This document shows positions 48,001 through 61,537 of a DNA stretch of 64,000 nucleotides, piece by piece. The stretch is from Palaemon carinicauda. Taxonomy: Eukaryota; Arthropoda; Malacostraca; Decapoda; Palaemonidae. Position numbers and translations under genes: made by a program. The first letter of the stretch is position 1; each line of letters begins with the position of its first letter. The DNA lies in assembly GCF_036898095.1 (NCBI RefSeq), contig NC_090746.1:115378063-115442062 (forward strand). Direction: 5' to 3'. Under the pieces are notes generated by a model. The model was not told the DNA's origin. It worked only from the letters and a program-made list of their open reading frames with translations, and searched no databases.

Positions 48001-50311
48001 AAACAAAATGTTAAGACTAAAATAAAAATATCAAACCAAAAGCAAAATTAACAGTTTAAAAATATAAAACATATGGACATTATTAACAAAAAGAGAAAAT
48101 AAAAAAGTCTTGTGATGAATTACTAAAGATATCAAGACAAAAACCAGACAGGAAAAAGATTTTTCTTACACGGTGACCAAGCAACTATAGATGCACAAGT
48201 GAGAAATGTCCAGGATGCTTTCACTTCACTCACTAGATAAGCACTACTAACAAAAATTTTGAAATTCTGAACCCTATATGGTCTGCCATTATCAGCAAAA
48301 ATTCCATTTATGAATAAAAATAAATAACTTTCCTTTGCACTGAACACCATATTCAAATACCATCAAAGTTTAATTTTGTAATGTTTCATAATCTAAGGTG
48401 GTATAGCTTGGCTACACAAATTATATAAATAAATAAATGATTAGCCATAATTCCAAAAATCTCAATTTCGTTGATGTATTCTTCCAATAACTTGCTGATT
48501 TTAAAAAGTTCAAATAAAGAACATGTAACCAATCTCATGAACTAGGTTTAGGCAATGTGCCAAAGATATATAATGTATGAGAATGGCAGTGGCAGCACTA
48601 TAAAAATAAACTATCGCTTCAAAATGCGTACCTTTAGTATTTCAGCAACCCTAACTACTGTGTTTCTGTTAGTCTCAAACTTTAACAATACAAATCATTC
48701 AAATTACAACTGATTTGTATCATAATCTCTATAAGAAAACTTTTGGTAGTAATATTTCCCACGAGATAGCAATGCAGGACCTGTATACTGTATATACAAA
48801 TTTCAGCAATTAAAAAAGACATACAATACAATATTTACAGATTTCATCCTTATTTGCTTTGTCAGGATAATTCATGAAATTGCAAAAGAAATTTATCTCT
48901 AAATGATCAGTAACTTGAAGAACACTTTAAAACTGAAGCAGTGTTAATTTTTTCCATGAATACAAACCTATTTTTACTCTTGTTTTAATAACTAGGAAAG
49001 GGTATAACAAGTATGTTATAATGACTACTTAAAACTACAAGGTATTAGAATTCTGGTTAATACTGTATGAGACAAGTAGCCTCTTGGAAGGCCAGTCATC
49101 TTTTCTGTTGAAAGCTCTCACTCTTAGCCTCTGCTTCCAAGACCTCAAGTGTACCAACCAAAAGGACAGAGAAGAGAACACTCAGTAAAAATTAATTTGT
49201 ATAAAAGTAAAATTATTTAGAATTTTTGGCAGAATCCACACTTGTGGGGAAGCATTTGTTTCTCCGCTCTTTAACTGTTATCTTAACCAAACAAAGATAT
49301 TGCCAACCTGGATTACTCTTTGTAAACTAATCATTTCATCAAAATAGGTTCATAGAAATAAAAAAATAAAATGATTCTGTTTTTGTGAGTATTGTATTTT
49401 TTTGTAAAAGGGGTCCTGTCTATATGAGAACAAAAAAGAGAGAACATTTCCCTTGGCCCTGGTATTGTAAAGCATATGATATATGGCCTTTCATTTTTTT
49501 TGACATTTAGTGCTTTTTTGAGATATAGTCCCCAGAAGGCCTTTTTCATTTTTGTCATGTAATTGCCCCATGAAATTGGATGATGTGCTAAAACACATAT
49601 TTAAATCTGCTTTTGTTTTAGAATATAACTTATCCATACATTACACAGTATTTAAGTATCTTGCATCTATTTACCCATAACATTTACAAAGTGTAGCTTT
49701 TGAGCAATATAAATCGAGACAGCTTGACTCTTGAGTATAACTAGTTTTAAAAATTATCATTAAAAAAGAAGAGTATTGTACTATTACATTTGACTCTTTC
49801 ATTCTTACAACACTAATTGATACTGATACTAAAAATCCCTGTACTGACTAGAATGTATCTAAATGTACAGTGAAACTTACATAAATGTATGAGGAGACTT
49901 ATCGGAATAGTAATAAAAACCACCAACTATAACATACACTTCTAGTAAACAAAAATATTAAGAAAATTTAACACTGCTGAATATTTCTCATACAACACTG
50001 AAATATCTATCTACCTCATAAAGAGTTCGGATTAAAATGTGAAGAATAAGGAAACCTGCTTATGCAAATAGGGCTGTGAGTGAGAGCTTTAGACAGATAA
50101 GACAAACAACTCCCTCAGATCACGGGAGTGTTTTTATTTTATCAAGCATTTGGACATCACTTTACACGGTATAAAAACATATGAATGACTATTTCAAAAT
50201 TACACTTTATCAAATTTCAATACAAATGAAGTGCTTATGGAGAGAAGCATTATAAAAGCTTTTTGCCTGGATTTTCTTACCACTAAAGCTTTCAATATCT
50301 ACTTCTTTAAT
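45061..50311. other. Gene-free stretch, one short LINE-tail relic
   Basis: Low-complexity AT-rich DNA. The only recognisable item is 47731-47784 (attattattatc, then ctacaaccctagttggaaaa gcaggatgctat), a short inverted copy of the retroposon tail described at 18098. ORFs of 60-90 codons here have no recognisable domain. Confidence 0.5.
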
Positions 50312-50620
50312 TTAACCCTTTTACCCCCGGGGTATTTGTAAATTTCCAACCCTTAACCCCCAGGGGGTTATTTTTTTCCCAGCACATTTTGCATTATATT
50401 CTTTTTAAATTGCTCTAACAGCCTTAATTTTTGTCATAGAGAGGTCAGGTTGGTCTCATTCTCTTGGAAAATGCCTGAATTTTCTCAAAAAATTATCAAA
50501 AATATGAAAAAAAAAATTTTTATAGCATTTTTTTGCGAGGACGTACCGGTACGTCCATGGGGGTAAAGGGATGGCTTTTGTGAAACGTACCAGTACGTCC
50601 TTTGGGGGTAAAAGGGTTAA
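50312..50620 (+). mobile_element. TTAA-flanked MITE, copy 3
   Basis: TTAA at 50312-50315 and 50617-50620. Same ends and interior as copies 1, 2 and 4, including the palindrome ggacgtaccggtacgtcc at about 50538. About 300 bp between the TTAA sites; the least eroded copy with copy 2. Confidence 0.87.
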
Positions 50621-51400
50621 TAGCCCTACAAAGGTACAAAATAGAACAGACTAAGTATATCTATATAGGATAAAAATCAACAGGAGTTACATGGCTTAGA
50701 TTGAGAATGTTCTCAAAATTGAAATAACAGAATTACAAGAGAATCATTCTATTACATATTAATGTCGAAAATTAAGGTTAAAATATACAACAATTTCCGA
50801 ATACATCATTAAACCAAAACAATAACAGTTGAGGATATAAAATAAATACAATTTTAATAGACAGCTTAATCAGGCAATGCAATTAAAAACAACTCTCACA
50901 TGCTTGAAAAAGACGTAATTAAAATCTATTAAGGAATAGACCAATAGATAGCATAACAAAAGGGATATTGGTTATTGTAATTTTGCATTTTATTTGCTTT
51001 AAGATAACTCAGGCATACTTGCAATGCATATGTATCAAGTTTTCATGTTCTATTTGAGAGATTTTATGATTCTGAAGGCTTATGATACAAATTGCAATTG
51101 TCTCAACTACTCGAAGTCTACAGGAAAGAGGAAACATATCGGGGTAACAAAGAAAAGTTGACAAACTTGACATTCCAAGTGCAGTATCTCCACTTATGCT
51201 TTAAAATCTGTTTATACTGTATAGGAAAGTATTAGCACTAGCTGAAGATATTTACATCAAGCTAATGGATGTCAAAATCAATTTCCATGGTTAACATAGA
51301 GCATCTGTTTTATCACTTTATTATATTTTCAAAGTTACTATTTAATACTTTTAAATGAAAAATTTGCATTTCTCCCTCTAGTGAAATCAGATATCCAACT

Positions 51401-51594
51401 AGTAAAGCCTTTGCCTCAAATGGCAACATTGCCTATAATAGTAAAGCCTTTGCCTCAAATGGCAACGTTGCCTATAATAGTAAAGCCTTTGCCTCAAATG
51501 GCAACATTGCCTATAATAGTAAAGCCTTTGCCTCAAATGGCAACGTTGCCTATAATAGTAAAGCCTTTGCCTCAAATGGCAACATTGCCTATAA
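51401..51594. repeat. 39-bp tandem repeat, five copies
   Basis: Unit agtaaagcctttgcctcaaa plus tggcaacattgcctataat. Units alternate strictly between caacattg and caacgttg, which points to growth by a 78-bp dimer. Because 39 is divisible by three, the + strand reads VKPLPQMATLPII five times. This ORF has no upstream coding context and I do not call it a gene. Confidence 0.92.
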
Positions 51595-52344
51595 GCAATC
51601 TTACAACATATGATAATACACACATTTGTATTGCTATCTTTATGTAAGTATAAAATACTTCAATACTGTACTATGATTCACATAACATTTACAAACAGGT
51701 TACAATCAACAGATTACATACTTCAAAGCTGTAATAAACTATTCAGTCATACATTAGGTCACTAAACATATTATTCAGTGCAGAATATATACAAATTTCG
51801 TTGATAAAAGTCATTTCTCTAAGGTATCCTTCTCTTGAATGTAAGTAGATAACTCAAAGGGGAACTATTAAAAACACTATAATACATGGAAACATTAGAT
51901 TGACCAGAAGTACAGTAAGAGCCGTTTTTATCATTAGAACAAAATTACTGTACTGTATTAGATTTTGATTTATTATAAATGTGAGAATCGTTCTGCATTA
52001 TTTGCACTCTTGGACTGGGTCTTACATGTTATTCATCAAATACCCAGGGGTCAGACTAGAAGGGCCATTATAAAGATGGGATGATACTGTTTCAATGTGG
52101 AATTCTTTTTAAATGAAAAATATCATGGTCACACTGTTAAAATCTGATAATTTTTTTCACACTTGGTCATTATTCCACAGACCCTGCCACTTTCCTATTA
52201 TGATGGATTTTAGAAATTACGATAAATAATTCAAAGGAAAAGGAGCACTTGATATTAGCATCCTCACTTCCTTTAATAACTACACATGTAATATTTTAAA
52301 TAAATTTCAAGATTCATCCATATATTTTTTTAATGAAAACTTAA

Positions 52345-52920
52345 TTATTAATATTATGATTATTATCCTTTCTAACCAAACAACAACCCTGTTTAGAAAA
52401 AAGAATGCTATAAGCCCAAGGGTTCCAACAAAGAAGGTAGTCTAGCAAGGAAAGGGAATAAGGGAATAGCAAATAAATTATATATACAAGTAATCAATAA
52501 AAACATTAAATATTTTAAAATCAGTAACAACTTTAAGATAGATCAGTCATAGATAAATTATCAAATGAGATCTATGTCAACCTGCTCAACAGAAATGCAT
52601 TTACAAAAAGTTTGAACTTCTGAAGTTCCAGTGATTTAACTACCTGATTAGGAAAATCATTCTACAATCTGTCACAGATGGAATAAAATTTCTAGAATCC
52701 TGTTAGTTAGAATTAATTGCATACTTAGTACTACATACAGGATGGTACAGTCTGGGAAGATCTGAATGCAATGGATGGTCTGATTTATGGAAAATCTTAT
52801 GTAAAATGCATATAGAAGTAACTGAATAATGATGCCAGAGATCAATATCCAGATCACAAATAGGACATTTCATGGACCAAGTTTGTATTCAACAAATGAA
52901 GATGAGAGTCTGAATGGCTT
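52345..52920 (-). mobile_element. LINE 3' fragment with (TAA)n tail, inverted copy
   Basis: On the - strand it ends in a (TAA)-rich tail (ttattattaatattatgatt at 52345). The 3' UTR reads aagcccaagggttccaac in + orientation, and the coding end has IHCIQIFPDCTILYVVL (about 52800) and CRLWNDFPNQVVKSLEL-type text (about 52650). It matches the copy at 52985-54006 from 53430 onwards. The two copies lie head to head. Confidence 0.75.
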
Positions 52921-52984
52921 CTAAAATACTTTTAAGATCTTGAAAATTATATATTTTTGTGGTGGAACACCTTTAAAACAAGCC

Positions 52985-53963
52985 TAGAAAACAATCTCGA
53001 TGTATATGCAGATGATGCTTCTGTACTCTCTTTAAATTGAATTCACCTCCCGAGAAAAGATGTGAGAGTGCTGAATCCCTTAAAGAGATCTAGCTAAAAT
53101 TAGTGAATGGTGCAAACAATGGGGCATGAAGTTGAATCCTAACAAAACTCAAAGTATGATTGTAAGTACAGTAGGTCTTGGACAGTGACACCTCAACATC
53201 CACATCTCTGCATTTATAATATTTCTTTAACTATATACAACTCCTTTAAAATTAGTTGTAAATTTTTTTAAGGCAAATTTACTTCTGAGAAATAAATTGT
53301 CTGTTTCTTCTTCAATTGCACAAAAGATTGGCTTATAGAGAGTCTTTAAGATTTTTGGTGATCTATTCTGAAGAAATGCTATAATTTTTTCATTCTACCT
53401 TGTTTTGAGTACTGTTCTGCTTTTTGGTGCTGACTCTCACCTTCATTTGTTGGACAAAAATGTGCAGTCTACTATATTTCTTATTTCTGATCTTGATATT
53501 AATCTCTGACACCATCATTTAGTTAGTTCTTTGTGCCTACATCAAAAGATTTTTCATAATTCTTACCATCCTTTGCAATTGGATCTTCCCCGACTGTATC
53601 ATCCTGTACATACTATTAAGTACACAGTTAATTCTAACAGTCTTGCCTTCTTCATCATATGGCTCAGCAGTATTCTAGAAGCTTTATTCCACATGTGACC
53701 AGATTGTGGAATGATCTTCCTAATCTGGTGGTTGAATCACTAGAACTTCTGAGGTTCTAACTAGCAGTGACTGTTTTTATGTTTAACAGGTTGACATTAG
53801 GTTCCTCTTCATAATTCATATATGATATATTTACTTCAACGTTGCTACTGTTATATAGTTTATTTCCATATTTTCTTTCCTCACTGGGCTATTATCTCTG
53901 TTGGAGCCCTTGAGCTTGTAGCATCCTGCTTTTCCAACTAAGGATGTAGCTCATCTAATAATG

Positions 53964-54006
<43 letters not shown>
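52985..54006 (+). mobile_element. LINE 3' half with (TAA)n tail, direct copy
   Basis: Starts inside the RT with LDVYADDASVLSLN (53000-53040), then the worn form of ISEWCKQWGMKLNPNKTQSM (53100-53160). Further text is GLYHPVHTIKYTVNSN-like (53590-53640) and CRLWNDLPNLVVESLELLRF-like (53700-53760). Stops and shifts are present. The 3' UTR has ggagcccttgagcttgtagc and ends in about 16 TAA units (53958-54006), the type of tail known from I-like non-LTR elements. Confidence 0.8.
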
Positions 54007-54009
<3 letters not shown>

Positions 54010-57000
54010 CAACAGTTGGTCGAACATATTGCTGTGACAAAAGTACTTGAAGCAATTTATGTTATATACTTGTTATTTGCTATCTATCAAAATTAAGACA
54101 TTCAAATATGCAAAATACGTTTTGTTATTAATGTTGTATTACATTTTCTACAAATAAAAACTAGGTCTTCATGGATTTCCAATTAAATAAATTTACTAAA
54201 TGAGTGTGTTCAATTATTTGCAGGAATCTATCTCAAGCTTTGGAAAACAGTTCACCATTCGGTAAAGGTTCCGATGGTGCACAGCGCTGACTAAGTCGAT
54301 CGTGTTTACATGAGCCTCACACTCTCGAGTTACTTCAGGTCCTTCCATTGTGAAGGTTGATATTTGCTATTACTAGTAATTAGCTTATTGAGACCGATGA
54401 GCCACATATTAAGCCTCTCTTAGGGATCTTCTTAAATGAGAGATGAAAGTTGACAAAGGCCAGTTTTCCACGAGATATAATGCTCTTAAATATGACTGAC
54501 AACAACAAACGCAGTAAAAAATTTCAATCTTCAATTTTCAAGCATTGTATAAATTTGCGTTAAAATGGCTATCGCATATCTTCAAGGTGTGCTTTGATGC
54601 ACACTCAAAATATGAAAAAAGAGCATCCATTTAATAAATATACTACAGAATCTATTCTTGGCACATAAGAGGTTACTCCAATTCAGTCTGGCTTTGCGAA
54701 ACTGACTTGTCTGAGTACTGGGCGATTATCATTCCGTTAAACTAATCATTCATTGAAAGCACATCAAGAATATCTATTTTACCAAGATTGAAAAACTCTG
54801 TATGAAACAACTATCATTGAAAAACAAATAAAAATATTGTTATTTGCCATACATTTGCTATAACTTTACAATTTACAAAAAGGTCTTCTCGATTTCTAGT
54901 GGCCTACAGTGTACAATAAAGTGCAAGTAAACTAAAAAGAATAAATGTATTTTTCTACAAAAGAGTAACTATTCAGGTCCATTTTCACCCCATAATTATG
55001 GATCTATATTTCAGTAATATTTTAATATTACACTTAAAAGTATTTTGATATTCAAATGCCACAATACATATTCAAAAAATATCTTCCACAAAATACTGTA
55101 GAACCATAGATTTGAAGTGGTAGAGTTACCTTTATGTGGCAGTTAAAATCTTGTATTAAGAGTCTGCTAGCTATCATTTCAATAGCAATGATATCAATCA
55201 TTTTAACGCGGAAAGTTTTTCATGTACATTTGCTTTTCTGTCTTTAAAAGTATCAGTAAAATGGTGTAAGTAGCTAATACAGTGCAGAAGATGATAAACC
55301 TACTGTCAAACATAGAAATTTAAGAAACTGATTTTCTGTTATTGACTGTAATCCACAGATCTCCTCTGCTTTTCAACTTCCAATGCAAAGACTTGGTTCT
55401 AGACATTCGCCATAAGAATATGGTTAGTTCGTGTCAGGTCAAATGGCTTGCCTACTGGTCATGTTGTCTATATGGAAAGTCTGTCAATCACCACTAAAGG
55501 AGTCTTGGCTGATAGCTAATATATCACAAATTTTTAAGTAATTTGTATTTTTCCTAACATACTTACCTAGAACTACCTTCTTAGGAGTTACTGGTAACTC
55601 TACCTAACCGACCAGCTTTTTGTATAGTTTACCCTCTTTCCGTTTTCTACGGGGTCAACCTCAGGCAGTGTGATATGTGCCCTGAGGCGACCCAGGGTCG
55701 GGAAGCGTGCTAGCTCAGGTCGTCGAATCGTCAGTAAGTTTCTGGTCGCGACTTGGAACAAATTCAATTTTAGATCTATAACGATACCTTTTGAGGAATC
55801 TATCTTTCAGATATGTTTTAGATAACACTGCTTTCCTCAAAAGATTTAACATTTTGCATAGCAAATGTTAATTCTTTTACAATTTACAGTTTTGCAATAT
55901 ATTAGCTATATGACTCACAGGTCGGTCTTCAAGACGATTCATCCTTTCACAGCTCTCAGGTTTGTAATGCTACACTACTGTAACAAAACATTCTATAATG
56001 TTTCTAATAATTTACAGTAAAAAATAAAACATTTTAAACTAAAATCTGTAATTCTAAAACATACCAGGCATTAATATGCTATTCATTCTTTAAATGGAAA
56101 GCCTTGGTTCAAAAATACAAAATAAAATTTTCACTTTATGCAAAATCATTTATTCCAGCTATAGCACAGTTTCCCATATACCATGGAAAAATTATCTAAA
56201 TTTTCTATTCCAACCAAGGATTGTCTTTTAAAGAATAAATAGAACACAAATTCCAGGAAGTTTCATTAAAATAATCTTATATATCACTTTTTTATGAATA
56301 AAGTCTTAGAACTCATTACTGTACCATCACCAACAGCAAACTATAAATGTGGGGGCAAGTTCCATTTGAAATGACTACGAAGGTACAATTATTTTCCCCA
56401 GTTCAATATACTTCTCCCATCAATACTTGGCTAATTCATTACTCTACATATCATAAAAAAGCAACAAGACCAGTCAATTTCCATTTACAAAATTGTGAAA
56501 GTATATTTAAAAGTATTATAAAAAAAATTTTCATATCAAAATACATCTTAATAATTCATATTCAGTAAAGTTTATATTTAAAAATTGGGCTGTTCATGAT
56601 CTTAACTATATAGGTCTTATGTCAAAAGTAGAATTTTAATAATACAATATGTTATTTCTTTACTCACCTGACGTTCATATTGCATTTCTATGGAAGCTTG
56701 ATTTCATTAACATTTAGCCATAAACCTTAAGATTTCCTGTCTTTTCCTTTCAATAAACTTATGCCTCAAGTAAAGTAGGGAAACAATCTAGCAGTAAATG
56801 GCAACCACTTAAAGCTTGTTTAAGCCCTAGATTCTTTGTCTTTTCAGTCTCTAAGTAATGCAGACAGCCTCCTCACGATGGCCTTATGGGACTTGACCAC
56901 CCTTTTTGCTGTCACGTTAAAAGTGATATTTGCCGTCATCTTCATACAGCATCCTTTTCGTCATTCTTGATATAGCAAATGGTAGATTCATTTATTCAGA

Positions 57001-57560
57001 TTTTAGTGAGATTTGTCTTGTCACTGTTTGTGTATAAATCCAATTTCTTGGTATTCCTCACTACAAACACTATCAATAATTTTGATTATAAACAAATCTT
57101 AACCGCCTTCTACTGATGCTGTAATGGTGGCCTCAGTTCGCATAGCTTTTCCCTTTCTTGAGCATGTCAAGGAGTCACATCTCTGCTATAGTAAGCACCA
57201 TCCTATGATGCTTGGGTTCACTGCCAAAAGCCTTAGAAGGTGCAAAATGTTTGACTAGCATTGTAGAGGTTGAAAGAAATTCACAATTTTAGCCAAACAA
57301 AAGGTTTTGTCAAAGAATATTTTTTTTGGGGGGATAATGTGAGGTCCCAAAGGACTTTCCTTTGTAAGGCTAGAACAGGGAATCAAAATTGTCATTAATA
57401 CCAAATAAATATTCTCCCCTGCTCTATGGCCAGTGTATCAATGTGCAAAACATGGACTCAATTTGTATAAGGGACACCCACAAATTCAGGATCATTAGAA
57501 CTCAACACAGCACCTCAGTAGCTGAAATTCGTCTGCTATGAGTTATATGTATGTATTGAA
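54007..57560. other. Gene-free stretch with a possible DIRS-like terminus
   Basis: No gene seen. 55535-55760 is richer in GC than its flanks and begins aatttgtatttttcctaaca and tacttacctagaactacc, a layout similar to the tips of DIRS-type elements. It continues with cgacccagggtcgggaagcg. No inverted partner was found, so it may be a solo end or something unrelated. Confidence 0.35.
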
Positions 57561-57779
57561 AGTTACCAACCTCTCGGTTAAATACCAGCCTATCGATGCC
57601 GCAACTACCCCTTAACCTCCATTCACTTGACTGTGGCTGGACCTTTGGGTTACCAGCTTCCAAGTAAGACACCGGTGGGATCTCTTCCTTTAGGTTCTAG
57701 GGATTATGCTGTGGCTGGGTCTTAGGGTTCCAAGCTTCCTAGGAAGAGTCTATTGGGAGCTTTTCCTTCTGTTTCAAGT

Positions 57780-59640
57780 ATTGACGGGTCAGTAGTGAGC
57801 GCGGGGGTGGGGGGGGGGATGCCAGGAGGGTTTTGCTATGGATGTAGAGAGGGGAGTTTTACTAGGGCAATCTTGTGATGGTTGTACCTTTTGGCCCGAG
57901 TAGAATGTTTTTCGGCAAAAGTATACAGACTTTCCATTCGATGACATCGAATTTGAGAACCTTTTGGCATTTCCAGACCCAAGATGGAGATTCAGAGATC
58001 CATCTCTTAGGGCATGTTCCTAAACAACCATGAAGGAGGTTGTTCTGTTACCATAAAAGTCTGCTCTAAATACTTTAGCAGCAGCAGTATCAGATGCTGG
58101 GGGTTTTCTTGTAGACCAAAGTGTGTTGGATGCTTTTGAGGATGGAATGACAGTGCCTGGCCAGAAAACTGCCTTTTTGGCTAAAATAGTGAAATTGGCA
58201 TCTGAGTCAATAAGGGAGGTGGCGGTAAAAGGTGATTTTACCTGTCCCATGGAGTGTAATCTCTTTTCAGGAGTATACCCTAAGGAGTTTGAAGGTTTAG
58301 CAGAACTAAAAGGGTTTTATGAAGTCTTCCTTCCTAAAAAATGGGATACGGAGGTTGGCAACAATCAATAGGGTAACCATTTCCCTTCAGTCCCAGATTA
58401 CCTTAGGACTGCAGAATTCAGTGCCTGGCAACCTTTTTCAATTTAGTGTCTGCTGAGGCTTCCTTTTCCTTAAAAGTGAGGGCTATAAGAGCATCCCAGA
58501 TGGCCACTTCAACTGTAGTAAAGTTGCTGTGTAAACCTGTCTATGAGGCCTTGTAGAACTTTGTTAGAGCAAAGTTCTAGGTGAGGCATGGCGCATTTGA
58601 CCTAGAGAAAATGTAGATGAAAGAATTTTTGTCTAGTGATCTGCAATGCAAATCCTTCTGTTCCCATGCCTTAGAGGATAAAGCCAAACCTAATGCGGAG
58701 GCAATGGCCACTTCACTTCCTGAGAAATGAAGGAAAGGTTTACTGTCCCTCTTAAAAAAGAAGAAAGCTTCGTTTCATAAATCTAAAGCCTATAAGATCT
58801 AGCAGCAGGGTCAACAGCAACCCACAAAGAGATCAACCTTTTTTTCCCATTCTAAGCCTTAATGTACAACGAAGTTTCATCGAGAGGAACAAAGACAGTA
58901 AAGCTACTCTGCTCAATGTGAGGACCTATCCCAGGGCTAGTCAAACTTTCTCTTTAGTGCAAGGGATGGCTAGTGGAGGCTATTGGAGACAGATAAGCTG
59001 GTAAATCATATAGATGCAAAGGATCTCATCAATTATGGGCTTTGGGTTGGGGGTTGTCTCCATCGTTTTCAGGGACGTTGTACCTTTTCTCAGTGGGCAG
59101 AGTATAGACTCCGAGGGTCTCAGTTGGTTGTGGATATCAAAACCTCCTCTACACTACAAGTTTCATCAGGCCAGCACCCAGGAATTTGACTCCTTTGTAA
59201 AATGGAGTCATAGAAAGGGGCGGGTTTCTAAAATTCCAGGGCAGACTATTCAGAGTACGGAGGAAAGACTCTCCAGAGAGAGAAGGGTGATTATCGACCT
59301 ATGTCGTCTCAACAAATACAACAGCTGCAATCCATTCAAAATGATGACCATCCTGGATGTCAGCAAATTACTACTCTGAGGGCTTGGACCTGTACTACAG
59401 ATATAAAAGATACTTATTGGCACATCCCTAATGCTTACCACTTCTTACCATAGCTAGGGTTTCACCTCAGGAGGGGGTGTACAGGTTCAAAGAAATACCA
59501 TTTGGCTTCAACATTGCCCCAAGACTGTTTTCAAAGCTAGTAAAGATAATAAACATAAACATTCTGGAGATAGGGACTGTCGACAACCTGAAATCAGTAC
59601 AGAGGCTGAAGAGACAAAGGGTTTGTGGCTAGAACAAGCC
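57780..59640 (+). mobile_element. Decayed DIRS-type element of another family (Gag and RT parts)
   Basis: 58080-58370 carries a Gag-like piece (SDAGGFLVDQSVLDAFEDGM, then KLASESIREVAVKG). RT starts near 59035 (FSQWAEYRLRGSQ), then RRVIIDLCRLNKYNSCNPFK at 59282-59341, a worn DIKDTYWHIPNA at 59400-59435, and YRFKEIPFGFNIAP at 59478-59525. The RVIIDLCRLN and FNIAP forms differ from the GGWRPIIDLSILN and LATAPQ forms of the complete element, so this is a separate family. It stops before the YLDD region. There are several stop codons; no terminal repeat was identified. Confidence 0.68.
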
Positions 59641-61114
59641 ATTAAGGGTTGCCATTAATGACTAAATTGTCTTATTACTTTATTAGAAGCATAAGTCTAA
59701 TGAAAGGAAAGAAAACAGGATTTTTATTAGTTTTAAGGGTAATTGTCAATAAAACCGAGCAAATGAACATCAGGGGAAGTTCATAGAAATAATATGGTAA
59801 TTTACTATGCAATAAATTTAAATTAAATCCAAACCTATTTCAATGACAAAAATTGACATCACAAAATTGTTACTTTTTACTGATTGCAATTATTACATTA
59901 ACATAAAATGTAAAGCTTTTTGAAATACTGCATCTTTTTTTTATGCAAAATGAAAACTGAACTGGTTATAATCATCACATTGATTCTTATGCACAACCCA
60001 AGGACATTTACACTGGCCCACAGGAAGGAAGTAGCCTTAGGAATGGCAAATAATATTTTTAAATACTAGCGCAAAAAAAATTGTCCTTGATACAGTCACA
60101 CCTTTATGTAATCTATGTTAGGCACAGTATATCACGTGCCTGGATCTTCCCTATATTCATAAGATCAAAGTGGGCTTACATAAAACGATAGCTTGCTGCT
60201 CTCTTGGAGACAAATTTAAAATATTGCAATACTGAAAGTCGTTCGTTACATTAGTAATTTAAAAGCCTTCAAGACCCAATGTGATGATAATGATTACCAT
60301 ATTTGACTGTCATATTTACAACATTAGAAGTGAAACCTTGGAACATTAGGACCCACAAAATAAATTATGATTAACTCAAAAGGAAAAAACTATGTACAAA
60401 AAGAACATATACTCAACTTGCACCCTACGAAAAACGATTAGTTACATTCAACTCCCAAAAGGATAAACATACTGTAATTATAAAAAGGGACTATGTCATT
60501 GGAGAAATGCTTCCAGTAGAGCCGACTCTTTAAAAATATTCGTATTGTGTTACGTTACAAATCAAAACATCTTAACAAACCAGAATACTGCATTATAATT
60601 AATATAAACAATTCCTGAAATATGAGAGTATCCTTGTTCTATTGTCAGCTACTATAATTCAATATAATACTTTGGAAATATATTGGCACATTCAGTATCT
60701 AAAAAAAAATGGAATCACCAAGAAAGAATAATTAGGGTACCACTAACTACTTCTAGTATCATGGGATTTTAGACACCATTTTCTTAAATGCTGGTGTAAC
60801 ATGTCTTTGAAAGGAATATCTAACTCGGTAAGAGATGAACAAGATAACTACTAATCACTGTTTCCTTAAGTATTTCTACTTTTTCTACTTCTAGTGATAC
60901 ATGAATTCTTTTCTTGAATTATAAAATACCTCGGCTATTTGTTCTATTTTTTTTAATCTATAAATCATGTATCACCAGAAAATCATAAACCTTAAAGCTA
61001 TTGTGAACGTACCTCTTTTCTTTGGTAACATCATCCCAGAGAGCAAGATGAACTAAGCCATGTAATTAAACTGCATTACACCATGAAGACACCCACAACG
61101 GTATTCTCTAAGAG
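59641..61114. other. Gene-free stretch
   Basis: AT-rich, no recognised gene or repeat. It lies downstream of the PAQR stop codon on the - strand and may include part of that gene's 3' UTR or its flank. Confidence 0.45.
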
Positions 61115-61518
61115 AAAAGGGATTTTGACGAAGGAAAAATCTATTTCTGGGAAGAGGCCTGTGACGGCCGGTGAAAAGTCCTTCTTTGTACCTTTTCTAA
61201 TATAAATCTTCCAAATATACTAGAGAAAGATAAAAGCATGGAATGCAGAGGTTACAACCCTCGCGCGAACACCTTGTAGGTGTCGTGTATTTAACAAAGG
61301 CGTGGGAAAACCACTATTCACAGGCTGTCTTCCAATTAGATAACTCCTTCATCAAAGGGAAGGGCCGTAACAAAGACCCCAGAAACCACACTTGCACCAC
61401 GCCACCGCTACCCACACGAACACCCTCCAGGTCATCCTTCTGTTTTGGACTTGCCCTTTCACCGAGCGTCACAGGTCTCTCCCCAGAAACAGATTTTTCC
61501 TTCGTCAAAATCCCTTTT
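61115..61518. mobile_element. Complete MITE with long inverted ends (ggattttgacgaagg family)
   Basis: 404 bp. The left end aaaagggattttgacgaagg then aaaaatctatttctggg is matched inverted by the right end cccagaaacagatttttcct-type text and tcgtcaaaatcccttttt. The sub-terminal parts also pair (aggcctgtgacggccggtga against caccgagcgtcacaggtctc). No coding capacity. This is the only copy in the window with both ends, so it defines the family. It ends 20 bases from the PAQR stop codon. Confidence 0.85.
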
Positions 61519-61537
61519 TAGCAGGAAATTATCTAAA

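Noticed and set aside
51381..51647. 88-residue protein with VKPLPQMATLPII repeats
   Set aside because: Explained fully by a 39-bp tandem repeat; both strands are open across it and there is no start or splice context.
58123..58371. Small host gene on the + strand
   Set aside because: It is in line with a Gag-like piece followed by DIRS RT text at 59282 onwards; stops separate the pieces.
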